DNA from: Prevotella sp. CAG:755
Lineage (GTDB): Bacteria; Bacteroidota; Bacteroidia; Bacteroidales; Bacteroidaceae
NCBI GenBank assembly: GCA_000431275.1
Contig: HF989206.1
Span: 7,724 to 33,082 of the forward strand
DNA length: 25,359 nucleotides
Reading direction: 5' to 3'
Positions 24,336-25,359 of this stretch are shown in pieces (positions within the stretch are counted from its first letter, which is position 1; every line of letters begins with the position of its first letter). The notes below the pieces were generated by a model, which saw only the letters and a program-made list of their open reading frames with translations, did no database searches and was not told the origin of the DNA. A program made the position numbers and the translations under genes.

Positions 24336-25359
24336 ATGACCGAACCGTCACTTAAAGAGAAAACTGCCCGGGGCCTTCTGTGGGGAGGGCTGTCGAACGG
24401 GCTGCAACAAGGGCTGAACCTTTTGTTCGGCATCCTGCTGGCGCGCATGCTGACGCCGGCGGACTACGGCATGGTGGGCATGCTGACCATCTTCTCGCTC
24501 ATTGCGGGCACGTTGCAGGAGAGCGGTTTCATCTCAGCCCTGGCCAACCGTCGCGAAGTCAGCCAGCGCGACTACGACGCCGTCTTCTGGTTCAGTGCGG
24601 GCGTGAGCCTTGTGCTTTATGTCGTTCTCTTTTTCATGTCGCCGCTCATCGCGCGCTTCTATGGCGAACCGGAACTGACACCGCTGGCGCGCTATTCGTT
24701 CCTCGGCTTTCTCATGGCAAGCCTCGGCACGGCGCCGTCGGCCTATCTTTTCCGCAACCTGATGGTCAGGCAGAAAGCCCAGGCAGCTGTCGTGGCCCTC
24801 GTCCTTTCCGGGACGGTGGGCGTGGCGCTTGCCTATAACGGGTTTGCCTATTGGGGCATTGCTACGCAGAGCCTTGTCTATACGGCTACGGTGACGGCTT
24901 GTTATTGGATCTTTTCGCGTTGGCGGCCTACACTGCGTGTCGACTTCCGTCCGCTGCGCGGCCTCTTTGCTTACAGCAGCCGCCTGATTGTGACAAATCT
25001 CTTTACGCATGTGAACAACAACTTCTTCTCCGTCATCCTCGGCCGCTTCTATACGGGCGCGGACGTGGGCAACTACAATCAGGCGAACAAGTGGAACACG
25101 ATGGGCCACTCCCTCATCTCGGGCATGGTGGGCGGTGTGGCCCAGCCCGTGCTGGCCCAAGTGGGCGACGACGCCGGCCGACAGGCCCGCGTTTTCCGCA
25201 AGATGCTGCGTTTCACGGCGTTTGTTTCCTTCCCTGCCATGCTGGGGCTTTCGCTTGTGGCTCCCGAGCTGATCACCATCGCCGTCACCGACAAGTGGGC
25301 AGCCAGTGCCGACATCCTGCGCCTGCTCTGCGTGGGAGGGGCGTTCGTGCCGGTCACGA
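24336..25359 (+). CDS. WzxC-like polysaccharide flippase (5' part; cut by window end)
   Basis: The frame is open for 341 codons from the ATG at 24336 (MTEPSLKEKTARGLLWGGLS) to the window end. The product is a polytopic membrane protein whose first segment contains NLLFGILLARMLTPADYGMVGM, the typical N-terminal signature of the MOP-superfamily polysaccharide transporters (WzxC/TuaB/RfbX type). FYTGADVGNYNQANKW and the repeated paired helices agree. These proteins flip lipid-linked oligosaccharides across the inner membrane for O-antigen, capsule or exopolysaccharide. Normal length is about 480 residues, so roughly 140 residues lie outside. The rest of a glycan locus may follow to the right, but this cannot be seen. 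Confidence 0.92.
   Translation, partial: MTEPSLKEKTARGLLWGGLSNGLQQGLNLLFGILLARMLTPADYGMVGMLTIFSLIAGTLQESGFISALANRREVSQRDYDAVFWFSAGVSLVLYVVLFFMSPLIARFYGEPELTPLARYSFLGFLMASLGTAPSAYLFRNLMVRQKAQAAVVALVLSGTVGVALAYNGFAYWGIATQSLVYTATVTACYWIFSRWRPTLRVDFRPLRGLFAYSSRLIVTNLFTHVNNNFFSVILGRFYTGADVGNYNQANKWNTMGHSLISGMVGGVAQPVLAQVGDDAGRQARVFRKMLRFTAFVSFPAMLGLSLVAPELITIAVTDKWAASADILRLLCVGGAFVPVT

Overview
The window is a GC-rich (roughly 60% by eye) chromosomal segment of a Bacteroidota member, most likely order Bacteroidales. The evidence is a PorZ-type type IX secretion protein, Bacteroidota-style promoters (a -7 box TAnnTTTG, in the best cases with TTG/TTTG 19-20 bp upstream), the pyrE/SRPBCC/argH gene order, the leuS-yitT-rdgB-porZ gene order, and ptb-buk genes. 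I cannot assign a genus. No tRNA, rRNA, CRISPR array, transposase or phage gene is visible. Most genes are housekeeping or core metabolism.

Layout. 1-930 (-): 5' part of a membrane HD-family phosphohydrolase (PgpH-like), cut by the window edge. 1089-4147 (+): pyrE, a small SRPBCC protein, argH, and a lipoprotein with two CxxC pairs whose start overlaps the argH stop. 4148-4476: a convergent gap with two terminators around a short repeat array. 4477-11792 (-): HU under a well-formed promoter, then porZ, rdgB, yitT and leuS in a same-strand cluster, where leuS/yitT overlap by 4 bp. 11793-12221: a divergent region with a duplicated 65-bp block and another repeat array. 12222-14340 (+): upp and nhaA. 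14397-17256 (-): topB and an orphan FecE-like ABC ATPase with a 38-bp tandem duplication over its start codon. 17526-20599 (+): a short DUF4954-like left-handed-helix protein and class I fumarase. 20740-24192 (+): a secreted or membrane-anchored alpha/beta hydrolase, phosphate butyryltransferase, and butyrate kinase with a one-base frameshift near its end. 24336-25359 (+): 5' part of a WzxC-like polysaccharide flippase.

How the genes relate. PyrE and ArgH belong to pyrimidine and arginine synthesis, two pathways that share carbamoyl phosphate; Upp salvages uracil. Fumarase feeds the fumarate/succinate branch, and Ptb-Buk converts butyryl-CoA to butyrate with ATP formation. PorZ and the Wzx-like flippase both concern the cell surface.

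The most unusual signal is a family of degenerate 21-bp-period repeats (core CGCAGYGACAGRAA). It forms short arrays of 3-5 units in five different intergenic gaps, always with the core on the minus strand and whatever the direction of the flanking genes. I do not recognise this element.
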